Shown: one piece after another, positions 5,296 to 10,720 of the stretch | How the letters are laid out: each line of letters opens with the position of its first letter | Position numbering within the stretch: the first letter of the stretch is position 1 | The notes under the pieces: model-generated | Databases searched by the model: none | What the model saw: only the letters and a program-made list of their open reading frames with translations | What the model was told of the DNA's origin: nothing | Translations under genes and position numbers: made by a program | NCBI GenBank assembly: GCA_051877275.1 | Contig: JBJEIS010000136.1 | Location: 1-10,720, forward strand | Direction: 5' to 3' | Length of the DNA stretch: 10,720 bases | From: RUG11462 sp051877275 | GTDB lineage: Bacteria; Bacillota; Clostridia; Oscillospirales; Acutalibacteraceae

Positions 5296-7896
5296 TTATT
5301 TCTCAATCGACTGCATGAAATTATACATTTGAACATAACTGTCGTAAGCTGTAAAAGTTTCTCCGTCATTACATTCTACATTAATCTGACCGCCGAGTCT
5401 GCAATGCTTAGAAGTATCATAAGTTACAAGCGTTGCTTGACCGTTTTCACTGCGATTAACAGCATTGACAAATCTTTGTGACCATACATACGGTACAGAT
5501 ACATCTCCGGTGCCATGACAAATAATCATAGGAACAGGATAATCAATTGAAATACTGTCATATAGTTCGGCAATTCTTGTTTCATCTGTTGTGGTCATAA
5601 AATCTTCATAGCCTTGCTTAAAGGTTTTGGATTCATAATCATAGAATTGTGAACAGTACTTCCATATACCGTTTACACTTGCAATTTTATCATTAAAGTT
5701 GTTTATGTAAAGTTGTCGTTCATCGTCTGAAACTGTATATGTTGTTTTAGAAAACGGGAATGTACTTAAGGTGTAAGTTGTTCCGTCTTCATCTTCAAAT
5801 CCTGTAAAATCAAAATTATAGAAGCGTGATACTCGTGAGATATTATCTACATCCCAAGCGTTGCAGTATAACTGACGGTATTGCGAAGTAACAGCACTTT
5901 CATTCATATGTCCTATTACCGGTATCTTTCCTGAACATACTAAGTTTTGAGAAGTGGCACCTCCCATGGATTCGCCTTTTACAAATACACCGTCTGTTTT
6001 TATGTTATAATTTTTAATAACATACTCATAGGCAGCGATATTACCGTTAACAGCATCAGGATTACCCATATTATAAGGTCCGTTATAGTTTCCGCCGCCG
6101 TCTACAACAAGGACCGCATAGCCCTGATGAGCAAAGTATTGCAGCCATGTATAAGTCGTTTTAAGTTTTGCGGCACTTCCGGTAAATCCATGGCATTCTA
6201 TTATTAATCGGGTTGGTTCGCCCTCTGATGTATATGTTGCAGGAAGAAGCAAACAACCGTTTTCTGTAAAGGTAGAGCCTGTAAAATGAGATGTTAGATT
6301 TGTAATTTCAAAATCAATATATGTTAATTCGCCAAGCTGTAACTCATTGATTGCATTGCTCCAAGAATCCACATATTCTTTAACAATATCAGATAATCCG
6401 TTGTATTCCTCAGTATCCTCCTTTAATCGCTGTGAAACAAGCGCTAAAGAACGTGCATTAGATGAGTTATATGTTGAATAAGAAACATAATAATCTCCGT
6501 CTTTTGACACTTTACAGTAGCTTCTTGCAATGAACTTTCTGGCAAGATTACCGTATTTTTCGCTGAATGAAGTATTTTTATCTTTGATATTTACAATTGA
6601 AGCTACAAATCCATTAGTATAATATGATCCTAATTTATCCACATTATATTCTACATTTGCAAGACTTGCAGTATTTTCAATTACCATATCTTTATACGAT
6701 GACGCAATATCAATAGGTGCTATAAGCGTACCAATTTCAACTTTATATCCGTCGGCAATCAGAGAATTCACCTTATCAATATCAATATTTGTATAAAACC
6801 TTAAGCCATTAACATCACCTAAACGAATAGAAGCTCCTTCGCTCATTGAAATATCAACTCGACGCGTATCTTCAGGAATCGGTATTGTTGTAAGCGTTAA
6901 ATTTTCGGTGATGGTAATTACCTCTCCACCGTATAAAAGATTAGTTCCATCTGAAAAACAATACCCTTCATTCGGTGTAGGTACTGTATATACATAGTTT
7001 TCTTTAACTCTTTTAAATATTCCGTCAACTGTTATTGCATAATAGGTTGCACTCGGGTCGCTGTCATAAATATAAAGCGTTGTATAATTATCTGCTACAG
7101 AAGTATCAAGATATCCGTCAACTACTATTCCGCTGATATATTCGCCTGTAGGGCTGTCGGAAACTATACTGCTTTCACCCACAGGAAAGTTTGCCCATTT
7201 TTTTGTTGAAACAACCGATGGATTTATATTAACAGTGGAATTTGTTACAGAAACCGTATCAATACTTTTATCGGCAAAAGTATTTACCATAGGATTAAGA
7301 ACCGAGCCGTCAACATTTAATGATACTTTATTTGAAGTGGATGTTTTTGCAAAAATTGCGCCCGCATTCTGTGTTACGGTAACTACCGAATTATTAATTG
7401 TTAAAGAAGAGTCTGCGGCGCTGCTTTCCGCTCTGAAAGAAAAAGCTGAATACGCTGAGTTGTTACCCGCTGTTGTAATTTTAACATTATCAAAAACAAG
7501 GTCAATACCATGTCTTATAAAAATAAAGGTAGTTGTTCCGGTATGTGTGATTGTACCGTTTTTTACAGTAAGTTTTCGGTTGGTAGCTGAACCTTTTGTA
7601 TCCATAAATCTTGTAGCTTCGGAAGAAAGCGTAAATCCATTTAAGTCGATTGTATATTCCCCTACCGCAGTCGGAAGCTCAATACCTGTTGAACTTGTTG
7701 CAGTAACAGTAATATCACTTTTTAACCGCAATACACCATCTTGTGCATTAGTCAGAAACAACTTAAATTCGGAGGTGTTATATGACGTAGTATCCCCTCC
7801 GATTTCCACAATTGTTTCTGCCGCTACAGAAATTTGAAATGTAAATATGGATAAAACCATTAATGATGAAAGAAAAACTGATAATATTTTTTTCAT
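5296..7896 (-). CDS. secreted multidomain protein with C-terminal serine alpha/beta-hydrolase (esterase/peptidase-like)
   Basis: The 866-residue protein starts with a signal peptide (MKKILSVFLSSLMVLSIF..., likely cut after Ala26 in SVAA). Residues about 40-235 are Asn/Thr/Ser-rich beta repeats (DLNGFTL, VKNGTITHTG, INNSVVTVTQ) resembling a right-handed beta-helix as in pectate-lyase-like proteins. About 345-515 is a module beginning with GLRFYTNIDID and containing VEIGTLIAP, ARSY and NARSLA, a pattern I associate with ruminococcal exoproteins but cannot name. About 545-866 is an alpha/beta-hydrolase: IIECHGFTG at 565-573, nucleophile Ser643 in GESMGG, probable acid Asp798 in HGTGDVSVP and His831 in SKHC. 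The substrate is unknown; an acetyl or feruloyl polysaccharide esterase is the best guess, an oligopeptidase the alternative. No LPXTG, SLH or dockerin is visible, so it is probably released. AAAGGAGA precedes the ATG. Confidence 0.8.
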   Translation of the reverse strand: MKKILSVFLSSLMVLSIFTFQISVAAETIVEIGGDTTSYNTSEFKLFLTNAQDGVLRLKSDITVTATSSTGIELPTAVGEYTIDLNGFTLSSEATRFMDTKGSATNRKLTVKNGTITHTGTTTFIFIRHGIDLVFDNVKITTAGNNSAYSAFSFRAESSAADSSLTINNSVVTVTQNAGAIFAKTSTSNKVSLNVDGSVLNPMVNTFADKSIDTVSVTNSTVNINPSVVSTKKWANFPVGESSIVSDSPTGEYISGIVVDGYLDTSVADNYTTLYIYDSDPSATYYAITVDGIFKRVKENYVYTVPTPNEGYCFSDGTNLLYGGEVITITENLTLTTIPIPEDTRRVDISMSEGASIRLGDVNGLRFYTNIDIDKVNSLIADGYKVEIGTLIAPIDIASSYKDMVIENTASLANVEYNVDKLGSYYTNGFVASIVNIKDKNTSFSEKYGNLARKFIARSYCKVSKDGDYYVSYSTYNSSNARSLALVSQRLKEDTEEYNGLSDIVKEYVDSWSNAINELQLGELTYIDFEITNLTSHFTGSTFTENGCLLLPATYTSEGEPTRLIIECHGFTGSAAKLKTTYTWLQYFAHQGYAVLVVDGGGNYNGPYNMGNPDAVNGNIAAYEYVIKNYNIKTDGVFVKGESMGGATSQNLVCSGKIPVIGHMNESAVTSQYRQLYCNAWDVDNISRVSRFYNFDFTGFEDEDGTTYTLSTFPFSKTTYTVSDDERQLYINNFNDKIASVNGIWKYCSQFYDYESKTFKQGYEDFMTTTDETRIAELYDSISIDYPVPMIICHGTGDVSVPYVWSQRFVNAVNRSENGQATLVTYDTSKHCRLGGQINVECNDGETFTAYDSYVQMYNFMQSIEK

Positions 7897-7925
7897 AGTA
7901 TCTCTCCTTTTAATTTTATAATTAC

Positions 7926-7954
7926 ATTATATATTTTAAAAATTAGCAATTCAA
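7926..7954 (-). promoter_or_regulatory. promoter of the secreted esterase gene
   Basis: On the minus strand TTGAAT (7954-7949) and TATAAT (7931-7926) are 17 bp apart, giving a start near 7919 and a short leader to the ATG at 7896. A direct repeat AATTAGCAA (7941-7949 and 7953-7961) overlaps the -35 box and could be an operator. Confidence 0.7.
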
Positions 7955-7979
7955 TTAGCAAAAGCACTAAAACTGATTT

Positions 7980-8017
7980 CCAAATCGAATTAAATACATT
8001 GCCAAATTCAAATAAAT
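7980..8017 (+). promoter_or_regulatory. candidate AraC-type operator: 22-bp-spaced direct repeat
   Basis: CCAAATCGAATTAAAT (7980-7995) and CCAAATTCAAATAAAT (8002-8017) agree at 13 of 16 positions and start 22 bp apart, about two helical turns. That is the usual geometry of paired AraC-family half-sites. The second copy covers the -35 box of the adjacent AraC-family gene, which suggests autoregulation. AT-richness makes chance repeats easier, so confidence is moderate. Confidence 0.42.
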
Positions 8018-8027
8018 GTGGTAAAAT
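7999..8027 (+). promoter_or_regulatory. promoter of the AraC-family regulator
   Basis: TTGCCA (7999-8004), a 17-bp gap and TAAAAT (8022-8027) with an extended TGG (8019-8021) place the start near 8034. An in-frame GTG at 8018 falls within this promoter, so it cannot be the translation start of this transcript. Confidence 0.65.
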
Positions 8028-8062
8028 GTAATAAAAGAAAAATATTTAGATTAGAGGTCACT

Positions 8063-8938
8063 ATGAAAAATACTACTTTAAATAAAACATTTGGATTTCA
8101 CAATGAAAGAATTAAATTTCATATGAAATTTTCTCATAAATCATCTAAAGGTAATGATTATGTTGAATACAGCGAAAATTGTAACTACTATAAAATTCTT
8201 TACATAATGAATGAAAACTTTTCTTTTTCATGTGAAAATAATATAACTCATGTTAAAAGCGGTGATATGATCTTAACTATGCCGTTTGAAGATTTTTCCC
8301 TTTATGGAAATATTAAATCCGAAAATAATCCTAAAATTATTTCAATTTCAATACATCCTACTGTATTTAATTCTGTTCATGGTAACATTGACTTTATGAG
8401 AGTGTTTACAAATAGAAAAAAAGGCGAGAATAACTGCTATAAATCAGAAAAACTTCGAGAAGTATTTGATTTTGGATATATGATAAAGAATATGATGTCA
8501 TATGTTGATTACAATTTAGATGAAATTCATTTTATTTCAGCAATAGGCGTCATTATTACAAATTTAACTATGATTTATGATAAAGAGCATAATGATAGTC
8601 AAAATCACTCAAATGAATATGAAGTTAAAATATATGACTATATATGTCAAAATTTTTGCAACAATGTTTCAATAAACGAGATTTGTGAAAAATTTTCAGT
8701 ATCTCCCTGGTATGTAAATAAAGCTACTTTGAAGTTTTATGGAAGGACTTTTAAAGATACTGTTAACTCTTTGAGAATGTGGCATGCTTACAAATTAATT
8801 GAGTCAGGAACAGAAATCAAAGAGGTTTCACAACTTTGCGGTTTCGCGAACTATTCGGGATTTTTCAAATGTTTTAAAAAATTCTTTTTTATTACCCCTT
8901 CTGAAATGCAGTTAAGATTATTAAAAAAAGATAAATAA
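8063..8938 (+). CDS. AraC/XylS-family transcriptional regulator
   Basis: This is a 291-residue DNA-binding regulator with an N-terminal effector domain and a C-terminal double helix-turn-helix. The N-terminal part (about 35-110), with KILYIMNENFSFSC and KSGDMILTMPFEDF, looks like the cupin-like sensor domain of AraC proteins. The C-terminal domain (about 187-287) shows the first HTH (VSINEICEKFSVSPWYVNK, 202-220) and the second HTH with the family signature (EIKEVSQLCGFANYSGFFK, 251-269), then TPSEMQ at 278-283. ATG 8063 was chosen because AGAGGT stands 4 nt before it and the upstream GTG overlaps the promoter. It is divergent from the secreted esterase and upstream of the CE15-like gene, so either may be its target; the ligand is unknown, a plant sugar being plausible. 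A decayed copy of its HTH region lies at 10268-10327. Confidence 0.92.
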   Translation: MKNTTLNKTFGFHNERIKFHMKFSHKSSKGNDYVEYSENCNYYKILYIMNENFSFSCENNITHVKSGDMILTMPFEDFSLYGNIKSENNPKIISISIHPTVFNSVHGNIDFMRVFTNRKKGENNCYKSEKLREVFDFGYMIKNMMSYVDYNLDEIHFISAIGVIITNLTMIYDKEHNDSQNHSNEYEVKIYDYICQNFCNNVSINEICEKFSVSPWYVNKATLKFYGRTFKDTVNSLRMWHAYKLIESGTEIKEVSQLCGFANYSGFFKCFKKFFFITPSEMQLRLLKKDK

Positions 8939-8982
8939 TGATCCTGTAAAAATAAAATCCGTCTAATATAATACAGGATCAT
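8938..8982. repeat. 11-bp inverted repeat after the regulator gene, possible terminator
   Basis: ATGATCCTGTA (8938-8948) and TACAGGATCAT (8972-8982) are perfect inverted copies around a 23-nt loop, beginning at the last base of the AraC-family stop codon. It may end that transcript. However, no U-tract follows directly on the plus strand (CCGTTCG comes first), and the loop is long for an intrinsic terminator. Confidence 0.45.
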
Positions 8983-9023
8983 CCGTTCGTCATTTCTTTT
9001 TTATCGCTTACTGTAACACATAA

Positions 9024-9052
9024 TTGACAATGCAATAAATATATGTTAAGAT
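9024..9052 (+). promoter_or_regulatory. promoter of the CE15-like esterase gene
   Basis: TTGACA (9024-9029), a 17-bp gap and TAAGAT (9047-9052) with an extended TGT (9044-9046) give a start near 9059, 29 nt before the ATG at 9088. The possible ATG at 9043 lies inside this promoter and is therefore excluded. Confidence 0.72.
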
Positions 9053-9087
9053 TATCAAACGATTTCATAAGACATGGAGGTACATTT

Positions 9088-10248
9088 ATGGAAAAGCCGG
9101 TAACAGGAGAGGAAATTATCAAGGTAACTGAATATAATGTTTTGGGAAATCTCCCCGACCCGTTTGTGTTCGACAACGGACACCGTGTTGAATCTGTTTC
9201 AGATTGGGAAAAACGCCGTAAAGAGATATATAAAACAGCTGTGGAATTGCAATACGGACATCAGCCACCAAAACCCGAATACTTCCGAGTGGAACAACTA
9301 AGTGAGTGTTCTCCCGGGGTTCACTGCAATTATAAAATATATGCCGGCACCAAGGAAAAGCAGGTCTCTTTTCTAATGAAGGTCATTCGTCCGAATATTG
9401 ATGAGAAAGTCCCGGCGGTCGTTTGCGGTGATCTATGTTGGGGATACTCACATGACAAGGACTTTGTATCAGAATTTACCGATAACGGTATTGCGCTTGT
9501 ACTCTTCAACCGCACTGAGCTTGCTCATGATATCAAAAACGAAGGACTCAGACAGGGTGAGCTTTATAATGTATATACCGATTACGATTTCGGTGCTATC
9601 AGCGCATGGGCATGGGGATATTCACGATGTGTGGATGCTCTGGAAACCTTTGATTATATTGATATGTCCTGTATCACCTTTACCGGTCATTCCCGCGGAG
9701 GAAAAACCGCTATGCTCGCAGGCGTATTAGATGAAAGAGCTGCCATTGTCAATCCAAATGAATCCAATGCGTGCTCATGCAGCTGTTACAGAATACACAT
9801 GAGAGCTATTTGCGAGAATGGTGTTGAAAGCCGAAATGAAACTTTAGCTGATCTCAGTGAGAATTTCCCGTTTTGGATCGGTACAGAAATGCCGAAGTAT
9901 GCAGAAAATGAGGCTGCTTTGCCGTTTGACTGTCATTTTCTCAAGGCTTTGGTCGCACCAAGAAAGCTTTGCATCTGGGAGGCTGCCAGTGACATTTGGA
10001 CCAATCCAATCGGCTCATGGCAGACCACACAGGCTGCAAAAGAAGTTTATAAGCTATACGGTAAAGAAGATAATCTAATTTGGTACTTCCGCACGGGTGC
10101 GCACAGACACGATATATGTGATATAAAGCAGCTTGTAAATGTCATCAAAAACCATCGTGGCGAGGAAAAGTTAAATGATACATATTTTAAGACTCCATTT
10201 AACGAGCCTGAATTAATTTTTGATTGGAAATGTCCGAAAACAGAGTAA
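9088..10248 (+). CDS. CE15-like (glucuronoyl esterase family) alpha/beta-hydrolase without signal peptide
   Basis: The 386-residue hydrolase matches the layout of carbohydrate esterase family 15, whose members cleave lignin-glucuronate esters in plant cell walls. Visible features are DPFVFDNGHRVESVSDWEKR at 24-43, the nucleophile elbow GHSRGGK at 200-206 (Ser202, Arg203, Lys206), NPNES at 222-226 with Glu225 placed 23 residues after the serine like the bacterial catalytic acid, LPFDCHFLKALVAPRKL at 278-294, ASDIWTNP at 300-307 (Asp302, Trp304) and RTGAHRHD at 335-342 (catalytic His339 or His341). The usual Gly-rich stretch after NES is replaced by NACSCSCYR. No signal peptide is visible, unusual for a family that is mostly exported. 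GGAGG lies 7 nt before ATG 9088. The gene is visibly more GC-rich than its neighbours, suggesting transfer. Substrate unproven; a generic esterase is the alternative. Confidence 0.75.
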   Translation: MEKPVTGEEIIKVTEYNVLGNLPDPFVFDNGHRVESVSDWEKRRKEIYKTAVELQYGHQPPKPEYFRVEQLSECSPGVHCNYKIYAGTKEKQVSFLMKVIRPNIDEKVPAVVCGDLCWGYSHDKDFVSEFTDNGIALVLFNRTELAHDIKNEGLRQGELYNVYTDYDFGAISAWAWGYSRCVDALETFDYIDMSCITFTGHSRGGKTAMLAGVLDERAAIVNPNESNACSCSCYRIHMRAICENGVESRNETLADLSENFPFWIGTEMPKYAENEAALPFDCHFLKALVAPRKLCIWEAASDIWTNPIGSWQTTQAAKEVYKLYGKEDNLIWYFRTGAHRHDICDIKQLVNVIKNHRGEEKLNDTYFKTPFNEPELIFDWKCPKTE

Positions 10249-10267
10249 AATATAAAAATAGAAAACT

Positions 10268-10327
10268 AGTTTTTGCAGCAATGTTTCAATTAAAGAGGTA
10301 TGTGAAGAAATTTCAGTATCTCCCTGT
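10268..10327 (+). pseudogene. fragment of an AraC-family regulator (first HTH)
   Basis: These 60 bases match 8651-8710 of the AraC-family gene at 51 of 60 positions without gaps. They read SFCSNVSIKEVCEEISVSPC against NFCNNVSINEICEKFSVSPW, with a stop codon shortly after. Similarity fades on both sides. Most substitutions keep similar residues, so the copy was probably under selection as a separate paralogue before being lost. It is a relic between the CE15-like gene and the VOC gene. Confidence 0.8.
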
Positions 10328-10353
10328 GTTATATGAGGTCAATAGACGGCGGG

Positions 10354-10382
10354 TAGAAATTTTCATAATTTTGATGTATAAT
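10354..10382 (+). promoter_or_regulatory. probable promoter of the VOC-family gene
   Basis: TAGAAA (10354-10359), a 17-bp gap and TATAAT (10377-10382) precede the gene starting at 10426. The -10 is perfect and the -35 weak, giving a transcript start near 10389. Confidence 0.5.
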
Positions 10383-10425
10383 AAAAAACAAGAGAAAGAC
10401 GAAAAGAGATTTACGGAGGAAAATA

Positions 10426-10720
10426 ATGAAATATAAAGGAACGCTTATTGTTGTGAAAAACTGTAACCGTGAATTAAAGTTTTACCGTGATATGTTTGGT
10501 TTTTCACTAATTCAAGATAACGATGGAAATATGGAGTTGACGAATGACTTATATTTGCAGGAGCTGAGCTACTGGGAAACATTCACGCAGAAACATGTCA
10601 TTCCAAACAACAATCAGTCTGAATTGTATTTTGAAGAATCCAACATAGAAAAATTTGTGGAGAGGCTTGAGATGCTCTACCCCGAAACCGAATATGTCAA
10701 TCGTCTGATGACACACAGCT
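10426..10720 (+). CDS. VOC-superfamily (glyoxalase/bleomycin-resistance fold) protein, 3' end outside window
   Basis: The reading frame is open from ATG 10426 to the window edge (98 codons; full family members are about 115-150). GGAGGA sits 5 nt before the ATG. The N-terminus KGTLIVVKNCNRELKFYRDMFGFSLIQDNDG follows the VOC beta-alpha-beta pattern, with the usual FYRDMFGF at 19-26 and a later ELYFEESNIEKFVERL at 66-81 that starts the second module. The metal-binding His normally found in the first strand is absent (VVKN at 9-12), so glyoxalase I activity is unlikely. A small-molecule binding or resistance role is possible, but the substrate cannot be told. It has its own probable promoter and is not clearly in operon with the esterase. 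Confidence 0.78.
   Translation, partial: MKYKGTLIVVKNCNRELKFYRDMFGFSLIQDNDGNMELTNDLYLQELSYWETFTQKHVIPNNNQSELYFEESNIEKFVERLEMLYPETEYVNRLMTHS

Noticed and set aside
7235..7837. 200-codon open frame on the plus strand
   Set aside because: It lies wholly antisense to the secreted protein gene in its repetitive beta-rich region, has no ribosome site or promoter, and its translation resembles no family; it is a frame shadow.
8018..8062. GTG start extending the AraC-family protein by 15 residues
   Set aside because: The GTG overlaps the extended -10 of the gene's own promoter; ATG 8063 has AGAGGT in front.
9043..9087. Upstream ATG extending the CE15-like protein by 15 residues
   Set aside because: It falls inside a good TTGACA-17-TAAGAT promoter with extended -10 and has no ribosome site, while ATG 9088 has GGAGG at 7 nt.
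10224..10436. 70-codon open frame across the end of the CE15-like gene
   Set aside because: It overlaps the end of the esterase, the regulator relic and the VOC start in another frame; no family likeness and no ribosome site.
1..10720. CRISPR arrays, tRNA/rRNA genes, transposases or phage/defence genes
   Set aside because: None seen: no regularly spaced repeats, no cloverleaf or rRNA-like segments, and no transposase or integrase frame on either strand.

Overview
The window looks like chromosomal DNA from a low-GC Gram-positive bacterium, most likely a gut-type Clostridia (Oscillospiraceae/Ruminococcus-like). The reasons are the strongly AT-rich sequence, consensus sigma-A promoters with 17-bp spacers (several with an extended TGn -10), purine-rich AAAGGAG/GGAGG ribosome sites, a Thermotoga-type (class I-beta) DAHP synthase, and a secreted protein carrying a GLRFYTN-type module that I recall from ruminococcal exoproteins. 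This assignment is inference; there is no rRNA in the window.

Left part (1-3900, minus strand): an aromatic amino acid operon transcribed right to left, aroF (DAHP synthase) - tyrA (prephenate dehydrogenase) - aroB (dehydroquinate synthase) - aroA (EPSP synthase, cut by the window edge). Every junction overlaps by 1 or 4 nt. A near-perfect promoter (TTGACA-17-TATAAT) lies about 220 nt before aroF. The leader between them encodes a 32-residue peptide containing FYYFFNYYFF. It is followed by a 12-bp terminator hairpin, and a segment inside the last peptide codons can pair with the 5' arm of that hairpin. This is the layout of a classical ribosome-mediated attenuator sensing charged tRNA-Phe and tRNA-Tyr. 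It is the most notable item in the window, because Firmicutes usually control such operons with T-boxes or TRAP.

Middle (3900-7900): a divergently transcribed membrane-anchored CapA-family protein (+), then a shared bidirectional terminator. Convergent to it is an 866-residue secreted protein (-) made of a beta-helix-like N-terminus, a Ruminococcus-type module and a C-terminal serine alpha/beta-hydrolase.

Right part (7900-10720, plus strand): an AraC-family regulator divergent from the secreted esterase, with a 22-bp-spaced direct repeat over its own promoter. Next is a visibly more GC-rich gene for a CE15-like (glucuronoyl esterase) hydrolase without a signal peptide, and finally the start of a VOC/glyoxalase-fold gene that runs off the edge. 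Between the last two genes is a 60-bp fragment, about 85% identical to the helix-turn-helix region of the AraC gene, which is a relic of a second regulator copy. The two esterases and the regulator may form a small plant-polysaccharide locus, but regulation of the esterases by this AraC protein is inference.
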